Under the pieces are notes generated by a model that was not told the DNA's origin, made no database searches, and saw nothing but the letters and a program-made list of their open reading frames with translations. A DNA stretch of 64,000 bases from Marsupella aquatica. Taxonomy: Eukaryota > Marchantiophyta. The first letter of the stretch is position 1. Every line of letters starts with the position of its first letter. Positions 1 to 11,425 of the stretch are shown here, in pieces. The stretch lies in NCBI GenBank assembly GCA_973895155.1, contig OZ316894.1:9238001-9302000 (forward strand), read 5' to 3'. Position numbers and translations under genes: made by a program.

Positions 1-1362
1 AAACACCATGCTCCGTTCATGTCCGGCTTACATTGTTGCGCCCACAAGACTAACATTTGTGTAGAGAAATTGGACTCCTTGCAAGTTGTACAAAAGATTG
101 AGGCCCTTGTGTCCAGCCTGCATTCATATTTTGCTCACAGCCCGAAACGACAACTTGAGTTTCAACGGCTAGCTGCTGAGCTGGAGAGTGAGGGCCGGAA
201 GATTGAAAGAAACACCAAGACTCGATGGATTTCCCTCCTACAACCCTTGCAGAGTGTTCTGCGTGAGTACAAGACACTTGTTGTATAAATGTCTACAGAT
301 GGGGCCACACTTGCAAGTGCGAGGTCCAATGCAAAGCTATTACTGGACCTAGAGACATTCATATCCTTGCCATGTATATTGCCTTTGTTAAAATCTGTGC
401 ATGACCTCATTCTGTTTGCCCAATCCAGGGATGTCATGATCCAGGATTTCATTAGTGCTGTAAAGGTACATCAGGTAGAATTGCACTGTTACTACGTGGA
501 TTTGCAAACCTCTTTTAGACTGGGGGCATTTCATTCGTTTCAAGAGATTGTAGCTGGTCGATCTCATACTGTCAGGCATGAGTGGATGACTGATCTGGAG
601 ACTGGCGTGGAGTATCTCTCGTTTCAGATTGGTGACCACACCTATCCGACCCATTGGTTTGATGAGATTTTGGGGCATGACTTACCTGTTACACGACATG
701 CATTCGACCACGTTGTTTATACTGTGAAGAATCAGTGTAAGGAAGCAGCTTCAAAATTGATTAAGTTGTTTGACACATGGTTTCCTAACGTTGACCTGTT
801 GAACGCTTTGGGCATAGTCCATCCGCAGTATTGGGAGAGAGACGATGCAGAGGAGAATTTTGGCTGGTACCTTCAAGTGATCAAGAGCAACTTCTGTGAA
901 CAAAAGTCCATTTCCCATGAAGGTGAATCAGGTGAGGATAGTGCTGTCATCGAACCTATTCTCGATTACAACTTGCTGCGAGACGAACAGAGTTTTTTCA
1001 AGCTAACCATGGAGGCAAATGCTGCCAAGGTAATGGGAGAGCAAGAGTTTAACCCTGACGTCAAAAACCCCATGACACGACTATGGAAGAGATTGGGGGC
1101 GAATCCTTTGATTTGGGCAAAGATGGGGGAGTGGTTTAAGCTTGCAGAAATTGCTCTGGTCATGGTGGCGGGTTCAGTGGAGGATGAACGGATTTTCTCC
1201 ACTACGTCATTTGTGAAGAGTAAGCTTAGGAACAGATTGGGGAGTCATTTGGATTGCACGGTGCGGATGTTCACTCAGAAATTTTTCTCTCTAGATGATT
1301 TCCCATTCCAGGATGCCATTACACATTGGCTAGAGGAAGAAAGGCGTGGAGTGGTTGGTTAG
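1..1362 (+). pseudogene. hAT-superfamily transposase, C-terminal part, one in-frame stop
   Basis: This is the downstream part of a DNA-transposon transposase. The frame is open from base 1 and so is cut by the window edge. It reads to a TAA at 286-288, then continues in the same frame from ATG 289 to the stop at 1362. Before the stop lie CAHKTN, then HSPKRQ, then TRWISLL, the order seen in plant hAT transposases of the RNase H-like type. Near the end lie LAEIALVMVAGSVEDERIFS and KSKLRNRL, the hAT C-terminal dimerisation block. The family cuts and pastes DNA using an RNase H-fold core. The single stop suggests a young pseudogene, although readthrough or a sequencing error would give the same picture. 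The frame is otherwise intact for about 450 codons. Terminal inverted repeats were not found because the left end lies outside the window. Confidence 0.85.
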
Positions 1363-1723
1363 ATTGAAATGAATGTCTTTGCAATGTAGCCAGGTACAAT
1401 TAGAAGATGTGTGTGTTTCTTGTGATGGATGTATTAGTGGGGATTAGATTTAGATAGGCTAGGGGGGTAGGGGGACTTCGGCTTCTGGGAAGGACTGTGG
1501 GTAGTTGGGTACACAGTCAGGGGTCCAATTCCCCTCCGTAGTACTTGCGGCCTTGTGCAGACAATTAAGCAGCAGTATGAAGGAAGTCGAGGGCGTATGA
1601 ACTATGAAGTCCCACTTGCGGTGAGGCAGACAGGATCAGGTACCACTTAACATGAGTGAGATTTTGGTGATTTGGGCGTGAGACATTCAAGCATCACATG
1701 TTTTCTTGTACTTCCCAACAGAA

Positions 1724-1729
1724 TATAAA
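1724..1729 (+). promoter_or_regulatory. Possible TATA box of a small transcription unit
   Basis: A TATAAA lies about 115 bases upstream of the ATG at 1844, a plausible plant distance with a short leader. It is supported only by position. It could be chance, or part of the neighbouring transposon. Confidence 0.3.
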
Positions 1730-1843
1730 GTGTTGCGGGCTTGCGGCTCCTTGATCATCTTATTACCTTGTAAGCTTTCTCTACTTATACAGGGAATCAG
1801 GGAAGCAGCCAGTTCGAGACCTTAGTGAGCAGTTTACTAAGCA

Positions 1844-2167
1844 ATGGCCAGGCCGAAGGTGTGCAGGAGCAGGCGACGACAGCCAAGCCCCGAGGTCACA
1901 ACGATTGCTCCAGATATGGCAGACAAGAACCTTCAGCTAGAAGTCGCCACCAAGGAGGAGCCACAAGAAGTGGTCCGTGAAGAGCCCCAACAGCGGACTC
2001 CTTGGAGTTGGGTACTTCCACAACTGAAGGCCAGGAAGAAGTTCTGCGCTACTGCAGAGATTATGCAAGATAGGAGAATGAGCTTAGACCAGGAGGCAAA
2101 GGAGAAATGGCCCAAACTTTGGAAGGCTGCGCAGGCCTTCAAACAGTCCAGGGACCCCAAGCATTAG
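1844..2167 (+). CDS. Hypothetical small basic/acidic protein, 107 aa
   Basis: The ORF is preceded by a TATAAA at 1724 and followed by an AATAAA at 2347, which together look like a compact transcription unit. The protein starts with a basic segment (PKVCRSRRRQPSP), has an acidic middle rich in E and Q (KEEPQEVVREEPQQ), and ends with a lysine- and tryptophan-rich, probably helical tail (EKWPKLWKAAQAF). I recognise no domain. No signal peptide or membrane segment is visible. It lies 480 bases downstream of the hAT transposase on the same strand. It could be an accessory ORF of that element, a small host gene, or a chance ORF. Codon-level conservation is needed to decide. Confidence 0.35.
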   Translation: MARPKVCRSRRRQPSPEVTTIAPDMADKNLQLEVATKEEPQEVVREEPQQRTPWSWVLPQLKARKKFCATAEIMQDRRMSLDQEAKEKWPKLWKAAQAFKQSRDPKH

Positions 2168-2346
2168 GCCCATGGAATTGACGGATTGGAGGAGACTGTG
2201 TGTAGAGTGTAGACCTTACAGCTTTAGAGCTTTAGAGCTTACAATAGAGCATGAAGTAGATGACACTTCAAGGGCTCAGCAATTCAGCATATAAGAGCAC
2301 ATTTTGTCACGGGAGCACATCTATGTTTATACAAGCCAATTTGGTC

Positions 2347-2352
2347 AATAAA
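2347..2352 (+). terminator. Candidate polyadenylation signal
   Basis: AATAAA lies 180 bases after the stop of the 107-residue ORF and could end that transcript. In AT-rich DNA this hexamer is common, so the support is weak. Confidence 0.3.
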
Positions 2353-3268
2353 TCTATGCATTTCTCACACTTTGAGGTTTTATGAAGGATTTTGGCTTTC
2401 ATTGGTGATGCTTTTTGTGTATGATCGTGGGATGTGTGTATTTGTGTTCATGTGCTGCGCTCGGCAATTCCTAATTCGCCATCTCCCACACCAGTGCCCG
2501 TCTTGCATTAGCCACTTCGTCGACTGCGCTGACACCTCATTCGCCATCTCCCACTGCGCTCGGCAATTTGGATTCGCCAGTGACTGTGACTGTGGTTAAC
2601 CACATTTTCCAGTAATCCACCACTTCGCTAATGTGGTTCGCCACTAAAAACTATGGTCGGCCGCTCCCAGTAGCCACCTCCCCCACCTGAACACCTGGGG
2701 AGTTCGCCAAACTGGCGAAAATTCAAAATCCTTAAAAAAATCCCTGCTTGGGGGGTTCTGGCTTGGGTTTGCTCCCAGGGGCCATCCAATTGCACCACTC
2801 CCACCCACTGGCCTCTGCATTTATGTCTCCCGGTTTGGTTCTTTGGCACAATGATAAACACGAGACCACTAAAAAAAGCAATCATGCCTTTATGGACCCC
2901 CATGGAAAATTCCTTCCAAAATCCCCGGCAGCAGTCAAATCATCACTATTGGTCACAACCCAGGAAGGTTAGTTATGCAAAAAGAATCATACATCAATAT
3001 TTGTGTTTGAGACAAGTAGTTAGACCTTGTCATTGTAAAAAAAATTGAAAAATAATATTTCAAATAAACAAAGTAAGGAGTGAAAATTGGGTAACATAAA
3101 ATAACTTTTGGGTGGGTTGTGATTAATATAAGTGTTTTCCAGTAAATTGTATGAGTTTTTTTATTCAATTAGCAATTTTGAAATGACCACGCGTAGAAAT
3201 GACAAATAACCACGTGTAGAAATAACCTATTCAGCTAATGTAACATTTAAAAAGGTAACATACTTAAA

Positions 3269-3375
3269 AAACCCTTTGGCCACTACGGACATAGGAATAC
3301 CAAGGGAACATAAGAAACCCCTTGGCTACTATGGATAAAGGAACCAAAGGAACATAAGAAACCCTTTGGCTTCTA
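3269..3375. repeat. Tandem repeat, 46/44-bp units, 2.4 copies
   Basis: Units begin AAACCCTTTGGCC at 3269, AAACCCCTTGGCT at 3315 and AAACCCTTTGGCT at 3359. Each full unit ends in GGAACATAAG. The third copy is partial. Confidence 0.85.
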
Positions 3376-3610
3376 TAATATTTACGGACCCCCATTAGGG
3401 GTCTTTTCCAAAATTCCTGGCTCCACAGCGCACCACATCATCATGGCACGTTGCAAACAAAAAGAGACTTGTTTTTGGATAGAATTAACTTCTGCATTCA
3501 TGTTTGTGGTAACTTTGCTGTAAAAACTGGCACGCCATGCTGTAAAAAAGAATGTAATAAAAATTGACATACAAATCAAAAGACAAAAAGATTGCAGTAA
3601 AAATGCTCCT
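3372..3610. repeat. Dispersed repeat, diverged copy of 30166-30390
   Basis: The block starts TTTACGGACCCCCATTAGGG, followed by a CCTGGC tract and later GCCATGCTGTAA. The same order of blocks occurs at 30166-30390. This is probably an old transposon end or MITE family. No coding capacity is seen. Confidence 0.6.
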
Positions 3611-4984
3611 AGTAACAGTTTTATTTACATTTTGATTTTATTCAAAGCATGAAATTTTCCCGGCAGCAATTTTTATTTGACATTACTGAGTCAAATCATA
3701 ATGAAAACTCATGTATAATATGGCGTTGGAAATATCTTGAAGAGATGGTCCTAATGAGCTCAGCACTATCACCATTCAATAAGAATTGAGTAAGTAATAA
3801 AATAGATTTTACCCGTGATTTTATAATCTCTAACGTGAATAGAAACCTTTGTTGTACAACCCCTTAAATGTTGACCCCTTCCATGAGAATGAACCTAAAA
3901 TTGACAGATATTATCAAGTAGTAAGGAGATTATGAATTGTAGAATTTTTTTAGCTTTTTAATGAACCTTAACATTGATAAATTTAGTTGAGTTTTGAGGA
4001 GATTATAAGTTTCCAATGTTCTCTAACTTTCAAATGAGTGTGACAGTAGTTCATACTACAACTGGTTTTGTGATTGATGTTAATTATGGTTGCCTTGTTA
4101 AGCTTGGCAAATGTTTCAAGTGTCAATCAAATATTGACTTGTCCATTTTTGCATTTTTTTCTTTAGAATTGGAGATCCATCTAGGCTTCAGTTTCTAGAT
4201 AACTGTCTCTAAAATAACATGGGGGTCCACGGATTAAATTGCATGGACTCTACTATTGGAATGTTACATAGACTCTATGGACATAGGAGTACCAATAGAA
4301 CTTTGTGCATGGAATACCACCATGAATAACCCCCTCTTTTTTCCTCTCATCTCCAAGTTCAAGCCTGTTCCAATATGCAACTCTTCATGTGCTCTAACTT
4401 GTTGATTAACATCAAACTTACATAACCAAGCGGCCCTCAAACAAATTCGTTCTCACAGTCTGTCTATTGAGTCTCATTCCGGCAAGAAGGCTCTCTCCCC
4501 ATTGTATTGGGGTTGACATTTTCCGAGTACTCTCCCTGCAGCTCACACACTCCCTGAAATCCAGTTGCCAGGCCAACTTTCAGAATCCCTGCTTTGTTCG
4601 AGTGTCTGACCATCTCACTTATGCTCAGCAATGTACACTTTTTTCTCAGCATCACTAACTATCAACAATAATCTCAATAATTGGGTTATTGGGAAAAGAG
4701 ATGTTTGATTGATGTGATATTCTAATCTTATAAAATTTATATCAAATACAATAGTTATTATGAAGATAGGGGAGTGAATCATTCATCATGCACCAAATAT
4801 ATCAATAACAAAAAACAGCAATGAGCTCATAAGAAGCCACTTTAATAGAAGTGATTTCTTTTATTTTTGGAAAGACAGAAAACCCCCCAAGTGAATTAAT
4901 TTCTGGCGAGATTATTTCAAGATGCTGTCCCTGCCCTAGGGACAAACCAAAAGGAGAAGTGAGGTCACAAGAATCCAACTATTT

Positions 4985-5240
4985 CAACATGCCACTGTTC
5001 ATTTGCCTATGTGAATAGTTGGCCTATTATCCTGGCTCAACCCCACTCACTTCCCAGACACCTTCTTCGGTGATTTCTCAAAAGCTATGAACTATTCTAA
5101 GATGCTATTTTTTGTTTTTTGTTTTTCGTTTTTCGTTTTTGTTCCTTTGCACTGGAATATATGCTTGGAACAAAGATCTCATAAAGAACTATGATTTTGC
5201 GGCTAGGTCACCCTAATGGTGAACTAATGAAATGACACTG
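4985..5240. repeat. Dispersed repeat, partner of 12780-12990
   Basis: The copies share, in order, CTGTTCATTTGC, CCCACTCACTTCC, GGTGATTT, ATATGAACTAT or its variant, and GGTGAACTAATGA. They are in direct orientation about 7.8 kb apart. A T-rich run with C/G interruptions (5105-5150) sits inside this copy. Confidence 0.65.
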
Positions 5241-6039
5241 ATACTAAAATTTTCCAAAATAAGGAATAGACTTATTTCATACACATATGGACAATTCTAC
5301 AGTAAGTGAAATGAGTATTGTGAGTTACCAGGAGTAATTTGCATGGGAACTCGTGGTTTAATAGCCAGGGGGTTTGGCTTGAGTTTCTTCTAACAGGGCA
5401 TCCACTACCATGCATAAGGAGGGGCTTTATAAGAACTAGCAGCCGAGAAGTCTGTAATTCAAGACTGAGATCATGCCATCCAAATGAGGAATACACCCCG
5501 GAATACACTTGGTGGGAGACCCTTGCCAGAAAAGTTTTGCTTTCAATGGACCCCAATGAAACTTTTGTTACACACTAGGCCCCTTTGACACTTTTTTTCT
5601 TAGATGTTCTTCTAACAATTTTTATAAGGTCTTTTGCTTGACACTATCACCAATAACAACTACTGGGAAAATTCAGGACAACCGTGTGGTAACCACAAAC
5701 TGCATGGCCAGAAACTATGCTCAATTGTCTTGGACCCACAAAGTACATGATTGGGGGGGAACCGCAGAATACTGGCCGCCGCTACCTGAAGTGCAGTGTA
5801 ACTGAAGTGACGATGACATTATTCATGTCTTCAGGTTTGAAATGATTGATTAAACATGTCGACCGTACCGCAGTTGTCAACAGGTTACTCTCACCCAAGC
5901 CGTGCACAAGGTTTTTACATCTTTCTGAGGTTTGTCTTAGTTTGTCCTGCTTCTTTCCGTGTGTGTCTACTGGAAGGAGGCTAGCCAGTGGTTTTCCTAT
6001 GTGGGTGTGGGTTCTGTCTTCCACTAGGCAAACCCAAAA

Positions 6040-6310
6040 TTGTCTAAATATGGAAGGAACCCAAGATCCTCTACTTTCAATGGCGGTTTCCCCTGTTGCA
6101 ACATTCAGACTACGTTCAAGTCTAGAAAGAAGAAATATGGATGTTGTCGTCCACTATGCCCTCTTTCACTAGGCAATGTCTAAGTGTGGATGGAACCAAG
6201 GATCCTCTACTTTTAACTGTTTGCCTGTGCTGCAACATTCAAGAATTGTCCAAGTGTACATTGAAAACCACATACTCTACTTTCAGGCCTTTGACCTTGC
6301 TGCAACATTC
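6040..6310. repeat. Degenerate tandem repeat, about 3 units
   Basis: Three diverged units carry ATCCTCTACTTTC or CTCTACTTT followed about 20-30 bases later by TGCAACATTCA, near 6064, 6203 and 6277. Unit spacing is uneven because of indels. Confidence 0.6.
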
Positions 6311-6339
6311 AAAACTGTAGTGGCAGAAACCCTAAATCA

Positions 6340-6578
6340 TCTTGTAGGGGTGGATCCCCTATAGTAAGCCCTATAATCATGTAAAGACATAATGCATTTA
6401 TTGCATCTTCAAGCATACACGTACACATCAGTAGCCCAATTGGAACCCTATGGCATATATGCTACATTTTTGGGCAGTTGGGATGGCACATGGTGGACTA
6501 TCCGAGGTGCACGGTGGACTACAGTGGGAAATGCCCAGTGGAATATGCAGTTAGGCACCACACAAGAACCATACCCAA
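6340..6578. repeat. Dispersed repeat, inverted partner of 32287-32470
   Basis: This strand carries TAAAGACATAATGCA, CTTCAAGCATA, GCACGGTGGA and AGGCACCACACAA. The reverse complement of 32287-32470 carries matching blocks in the same order. The LINE at 6579 is inserted in the right part of this copy, since its left target duplicate (6570-6578) lies in it. Confidence 0.65.
6570..6578. other. Left target-site duplicate of the LINE
   Basis: CATACCCAA is repeated exactly at 9104-9112, directly after the GAA-rich tail of the LINE. This is the expected mark of target-primed insertion. Confidence 0.7.
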
Positions 6579-6662
6579 TGGCGCCAAGCTTGGAGTCAAA
6601 GTAACTCTGAAGAAGCAGATTGTCAAGGGCAAAGAACACCTCCCCACTGCTCAATGATAGAC

Positions 6663-7480
6663 AACCTCAACATTGCTAGTTGGAATGTCAATGTCCTGGG
6701 GGACCCCAATCAATCTCGGATTCTAGGCAATTAGCTCCATCAAGTTCAGCCTGACATCCATGTAGTGTGTCTTTGGGAATGTAAGACTCACCAAATAATT
6801 GAGACTTTCAACTTTCTCATGCTGCTTGCTGGGACTTTTGTGGTGGATTACGGGGTTGATGGACAAGCGGGAGCTGCTGTTGTCACGCTAGCTTCAGTCC
6901 AGATACTTGACCAAGGTTGTAAGGGCAATGCCACCTTTGCTTGGGTTACCCTTCACACCAGCAAAAGCCCTCTTAGCCTAGGGTCCATTTATGCACTCAC
7001 TGGTCTTGGGGCTTGGAATTGGCGCAAGTTGTTGTGGGATTGGCTAAGCCTCAAGGTCACTCAAGGAAACTGGGTGGTAATATGGTTGAACAACCGGGTG
7101 ACTCAATTGGTCCTAGCCCTCTCATCCATGATAGTGATAGTCAAAAGTGGGCATGGCTTATTGATCATGATGACATGGTCGACACCTACTTTTGTGATGC
7201 GATTAGGAAGGGGCCCATATTCACTTGTCAAGCCCTTCAAGGGTCGTGTTTTGATCAGGCCCGGTTGGATCAAATTTATAGTAAAAATGTGGCTAAATGG
7301 TGCTCAATCATTCGCCAAATTGATCATGATGATCGGCAAATCCTGTCTGATCATCTCTGCGTTCTTGTGACCTTTGCCTTGCAGGATATCAACATTGCCA
7401 CCCCTACCCGGAAGTTCAGCTATTTCAAGATGGATGCAACACTTCTTCACAAGCCTGAGGTCATGGAACAAGCTTGTTAG
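6663..7480 (+). pseudogene. LINE endonuclease (AP-endonuclease-like) remnant
   Basis: Translation starting at 6663 gives LNIASWNVNVLGDP, the opening strand of the exonuclease-endonuclease-phosphatase fold, with an in-frame TAG at 6735-6737 where Trp would be usual. It runs through PDIHVVCLWECKTH to about 7065. There the frame switches, and the second frame continues VEQPGDSIGPSPLIHD, DMVDTYF and SDHLCVLVTF up to a stop at 7480. The catalytic GDFN segment expected at the frame junction is missing, so the enzyme is inactive. It belongs to the LINE at 6579-9103. Confidence 0.75.
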
Positions 7481-7499
7481 ATGCTAGTGATGTTGCTTA

Positions 7500-8780
7500 A
7501 TATTCAAAAGACTGGGTATAAGCAACTTGAAAAGATCTGCCGTACTTTGTTGTGGCCCATAATCTAGAAGGTGCTAATGAAAAAACTCTTGTTGTTTGGG
7601 ACACTATCTCCTGCCCTTGTGACAGAGGGGGGTTACTGTAGCTCTCCGACAGTTTGAGCTTCAGTCTCAAGCATGTAAGATGAGGAGCCTCACCAACGGG
7701 CTCACCAAGCTTCTCACTGGATTTGACACCGCATGGGGTTGACCATCACTGGGGTCTGAAAGTTGCTTTTGCTCCTACTGTAAATTCCATGCTTAGGGGT
7801 TGGGAGTCTGCTCATCGCAAGCTTGATTTTCATCCCGGTGATGGAAAAATCCCCACTTACCTCTCATTTGACCAACTTTTTTTTTGTTTGGAGAGTGATA
7901 TGAATGTCACCAAGAGGGAGTTGCGCGATTGTAAAAGTTTCTTGGCTACTAGGCAGATCCACACACTGGCGGATCTTATCACCAATGATCAGGGTTGGAA
8001 AACCGTTGACCAGATACAGGTTGTGCTTCATCAATTCATTAGGAGCATGAAATTGCAGCTCGGGTTGCAACTGCTACCACATCTCCTTGCTTTATTGAAC
8101 ATCTCCAAGGGGTGCACAGAGGGGCTTTTGCATAATTCTGATGGGTGGACATGGACATGGCTGACGGAAGCTAATAAAGGGTGGAATCTTCTAACCAAAC
8201 CTGGGCCACCATCTTGCAACAACCTATGCCTCCCATTACACAACTCAGTTGCTGGTGGGTCTATCTTGATTCTCATGTGATCTGGAGGAGTTGGTGGATT
8301 CATCTCTAGAAAGGTTTGTCCTCTCCTAGTGTTAAGCTAGATTTTTTGGAAGGTACTTCAAGCTAGGTTTTTCTCCAATTCTCGTGCTCTTAAATGGACT
8401 GGAGTGGAAGGGTTGAACATATGTTCTATGATTGCTATTAACTTTGCCCACAATGGATGCAACTGGAGCACACTGCCGTGGGCACTAATCTGAACAAGTG
8501 AAGGCTACTCTTTCTTGGTAACCTTGATACTGCAATTAAGTCCCAAAAATGCAACTCTTGCTTCCTTCTACTCATTCACATGATGATTTGCAACATCTGG
8601 CTTGAGTGCTGCCATTGCACTTTCCAAGCTAACTTTGCTTGGTTCCTATTGCATCTCATTCTCCATGGAGCAGTAACTGTTCATGCTACCCTTCACCAAA
8701 ATAGTAGTGTACAGAAGGCTCGGCGGTTGAGTTGGACACTCAGCAACATCACTGCTATGATTGAAAGGGAAATGCGGTGA
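7500..8780 (+). pseudogene. LINE ORF2 C-terminal (post-RT, zinc-finger-like) remnant
   Basis: In broken frames the region encodes segments typical of the part of LINE ORF2 after the reverse transcriptase. These include GYKQLEKICRTLLW near 7515, then LRQFELQSQACKMRSLT in another frame, HTLADLITNDQGWKTVDQ in the ORF at 7723-8280, and a degenerate zf-RVT-like tail (GLSSPSVKL, VEHMFYDCY) to about 8450. A last readable piece runs from 8580 to 8780. Stops and frameshifts are frequent. No YxDD reverse transcriptase core is seen. Confidence 0.65.
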
Positions 8781-9103
8781 CAATACTCTCCCTCTAGTCC
8801 TATTTTTTGGGACTCTGACTTGTTGTTACCTGTAGGACAGCCAACTCCTCTCTTGGGAGGTACTTTGTTTCAGGCCTTGTGCCTTTTTTGGGGCGGTTGG
8901 CCCTTGTTTTTGCCTGCCATTCTGGTGTGTGTGGTGATTGTAGGATCCTTTAGGTGGGTTTTACCCCCTTTGAGTGTGGTTCTTGTGCGATTTGGCCCTT
9001 TGGGTTTGTTGTTCTTTGTGCCCTGGTGGTCTTTGCTGCGGTGGCCTCTGGAATAAACGGGCGCTCTCCTGGCCTTCATTTTTAAAAGAAGAAGAAGAAG
9101 AAG

Positions 9104-9112
9104 CATACCCAA
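9104..9112. other. Right target-site duplicate of the LINE
   Basis: Exact match CATACCCAA to 6570-6578, directly abutting the GAA tail. Confidence 0.7.
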
Positions 9113-9324
9113 GGGACCTACGTAGGGGGCCTTGTTTGTAACAAAAGCCTTTTGGGGGCCCATCATGTAATGTTTTTTTGACAGGGGTACCATCAAGCAT
9201 ATACCTCCCATCCCAACCATTAATCTAAGGTGGCTAACTCTAGAAGACTTACGGCGGCCATTTCAGCATTGGTTTGCCAATGGCCCAGCCCATGGTAGGA
9301 TCCGACGAGTAAAGGCTGAATGGT

Positions 9325-9540
9325 GACCTGTACAATGCTTTTGTGACCAACATTTCAACCAATCTTGTCCACTTGGTCTCTTGGAACCCACCGCAGGTCC
9401 CTCCATTTGTCATTTACCTGGAGGCTAGACCATTTGTCATTTGCCTGGAGGCTAGATTTTAGGCTGAAAATGGTCCACTCGATTCGGTCTGGGAAAAGTA
9501 CTGATGTCTGTCCTCTCATTCTTGTAAAGCCCGCCTTAGG
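9325..9540. repeat. Dispersed repeat, partner of 13490-13740
   Basis: Both copies have a TTTGTGACCAA-like or TTTGCGACCAAA-like start, a doubled CCTGGAGGCTAGA or CCTGGAAGCCTAGA block and a GGGAAAAGTA end. They are direct copies about 4.2 kb apart. Confidence 0.6.
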
Positions 9541-10948
9541 GAAGCAAAAAATATCAATGAGGTCATAAGAAGCCAACCACTTTTTTTGTGACACAATAAT
9601 TTATTGTCCGCAATAGAGTAATGTGGCCAAGGTTGGGAGGAGACACCTAATGGGAAGGGGCTTCATCCTGAGACAAAGCCATCCACTTTATGAACTAGTA
9701 TAGGGTTCTTGGCTATGGTTTCCTTCGAGAAGGGCATCCACTTGCCACTTCCATGGCTCAGGAGAGGGAAAAAATAGCAACGGGTTCATAAGAAGCCAAC
9801 CACTTTATTGGCTGAATTTAATTATGTATGATGGGGTTCAGAAAATGCCTCGCGGTATTTGCACATCAAAAAGCAATTGCATACGGTGTATTGTGCTATG
9901 TGGCAAGTGCCCACAAGTTGAATGGACTTTCCAGACCAGGATAAACCCAATTGTTTTTTTTAATATCAGTGAGAGTTGTCTCTGTCCGACATTTGCTTTT
10001 TGATGTGCAGTTACCATGGCCCTCATAAAATAGCCCCAGCAAGTATTGTGTGAATAAACAATAGTCTCTCTCTAGGGGTGTACTCTATAAATGAAAAAAC
10101 CTGCTAACTGCAAGGTGTCTAGCTCTTCATCTTGTTTTAGGTGGAGTTTGCACTTTCTTGCAACCATTTGTAACTGCAAAAAGGTAGGACCAACTTTTGC
10201 TAAATGACACCTTGAGAAGTGAAAAACCTTGATAAGTGTACAATTTAGGACTGGAGTCACAAGAATGGTCAGCGAAAAAGGGACCATTGCACACGGAGGC
10301 ACTGTAGCTCATCCTGATAAATGCACAATTCCATGGTTTTGCATTTATCACATAGTACAAACCCAAGTTAGGTGCACATCAGACACTTATTCGCGGGAGG
10401 GTGCAGTAAGAGAGATGACTGTATTGTCAAAATAAAATAAACTGTATATATTAGCTGAACATGTTGTGACCATATAACTTTGGGTCACTGGCCTTTTAAC
10501 TAGGTGCTTTGGCTATGGTTTCCTTCAACAAAAGTATCCACTTGCGTGCCTGAGGCAAAAAGTAAGAGTAGCAATGTGTTCATACGAAGGCAACAACTTT
10601 ATTAACTAGTCACGTGCTGTCCCTTGAAGATGCCTCATGGCATCCACCGTTGTCCAAAATGTGACATGGATCTTTGTAACATGGATGGAATCTCAACAAA
10701 GGTGTAAATGTGCTCCAGTAATATTATTTATGACTTTTCTAGAGTTTTTCTTTCATTTATACACTGTTGCCTTTCAGATTGTATCCAGCTTTAGGGTTTA
10801 GGGATGTCGGACAACCTTACATGATGTGCGAGCATTATTTCCATGGTATTCCTTTGTTTTCCCAAAAAATACATCACAAGATGTATAGATATTATTTGTG
10901 CATAATATCTATCTGATAAAGTGCAATCAAAAGCTAGTATAAGGGCCA

Positions 10949-11425
10949 ATGGTCTAGAGTGGAACCTCTAGACTGCGATTATGGGGGCACAGCTAAAGCT
11001 GAGGGTGGAACTGGAAACAGGCATGATGACACCTGCCATCTATTTACAAGCAAAGGCCAATAATCAGGCTAGGAAGTATCTAAAATACCTTGCCTCCAAA
11101 AACATAAAAATTGAAAAATACCTTGCCTCCAAATGCACATCCATGGTATATTGATAGGGATTTTCTTTTGTCATGTGTAGGAACAGGCTCATGGGTCCGC
11201 GTGTTTCCACCAGAGTTCAGGAGGGGCTCTGCTCAATTGCATGCTCCACAGCAGCCTGGAGGTCAAGAGCTAGTTTGCTGCATGTGTCTTTCTGGCAATG
11301 AAGGCAATTCTAAGCATGGATCAAGAAGAGCCAACAGTGCATCTACAAATCTTACTTATAAATTTGCAATTACAAGTTAGAGTTGGGGCCTAGGCTTCTA
11401 GAGTGAAGCCTCTAGACAGCAACTC
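10949..11425. repeat. Region bounded by palindromic TCTAGAG motifs
   Basis: A palindrome with arms GTCTAGAG / CTCTAGAC lies at about 10952-10973, and a similar one with arms TCTAGAG / CTCTAGA at about 11399-11418. Related motifs occur near 14009, 24199 and 25637. They may mark the ends of a short mobile-element family. The boundaries given are tentative. Confidence 0.4.

Larger units (their letters stand above)
2353..6578. other. Non-coding, repeat-filled stretch
   Basis: No ORF here looks like a gene. The stretch holds short duplicated blocks: a CTGCGCTCGGCAAT / TTCGCCATCTCCCAC pair near 2451-2491 and 2540-2580, the array at 3269-3375, a T-rich tract at 5105-5150 and the units at 6040-6310. 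It also holds dispersed repeats shared with 12780-12990, 30166-30390 and 32287-32470. AT-rich filler lies between them. Confidence 0.6.
6579..9103 (+). mobile_element. Degenerate LINE (non-LTR retrotransposon) lacking reverse transcriptase
   Basis: The element is 2525 bp. It has an endonuclease-like region at its start, a zinc-finger-like and post-RT region later, and ends in a (GAA)5-type tail just before 9104. The exact 9-bp duplicate CATACCCAA flanks it at 6570-6578 and 9104-9112. The reverse transcriptase core that should lie between the two coding remnants is absent, since only a few tens of bases separate them. Many stops and at least one frameshift mean the copy is dead. It could have moved only if another LINE supplied enzyme, or the RT could have been lost after insertion. 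Confidence 0.75.

Noticed and set aside
1515-1535. tRNA T-arm-like stem-loop (GGGG-TCCAATT-CCCC)
   Set aside because: No D-arm, anticodon arm or acceptor stem can be paired around it and the loop lacks the TTC core.
8870-9220. Minus-strand ORFs of 116 and 79 codons with Lys/Arg runs
   Set aside because: The composition comes from the GAA tail and the 3' region of the LINE read backwards; no motif supports a gene.
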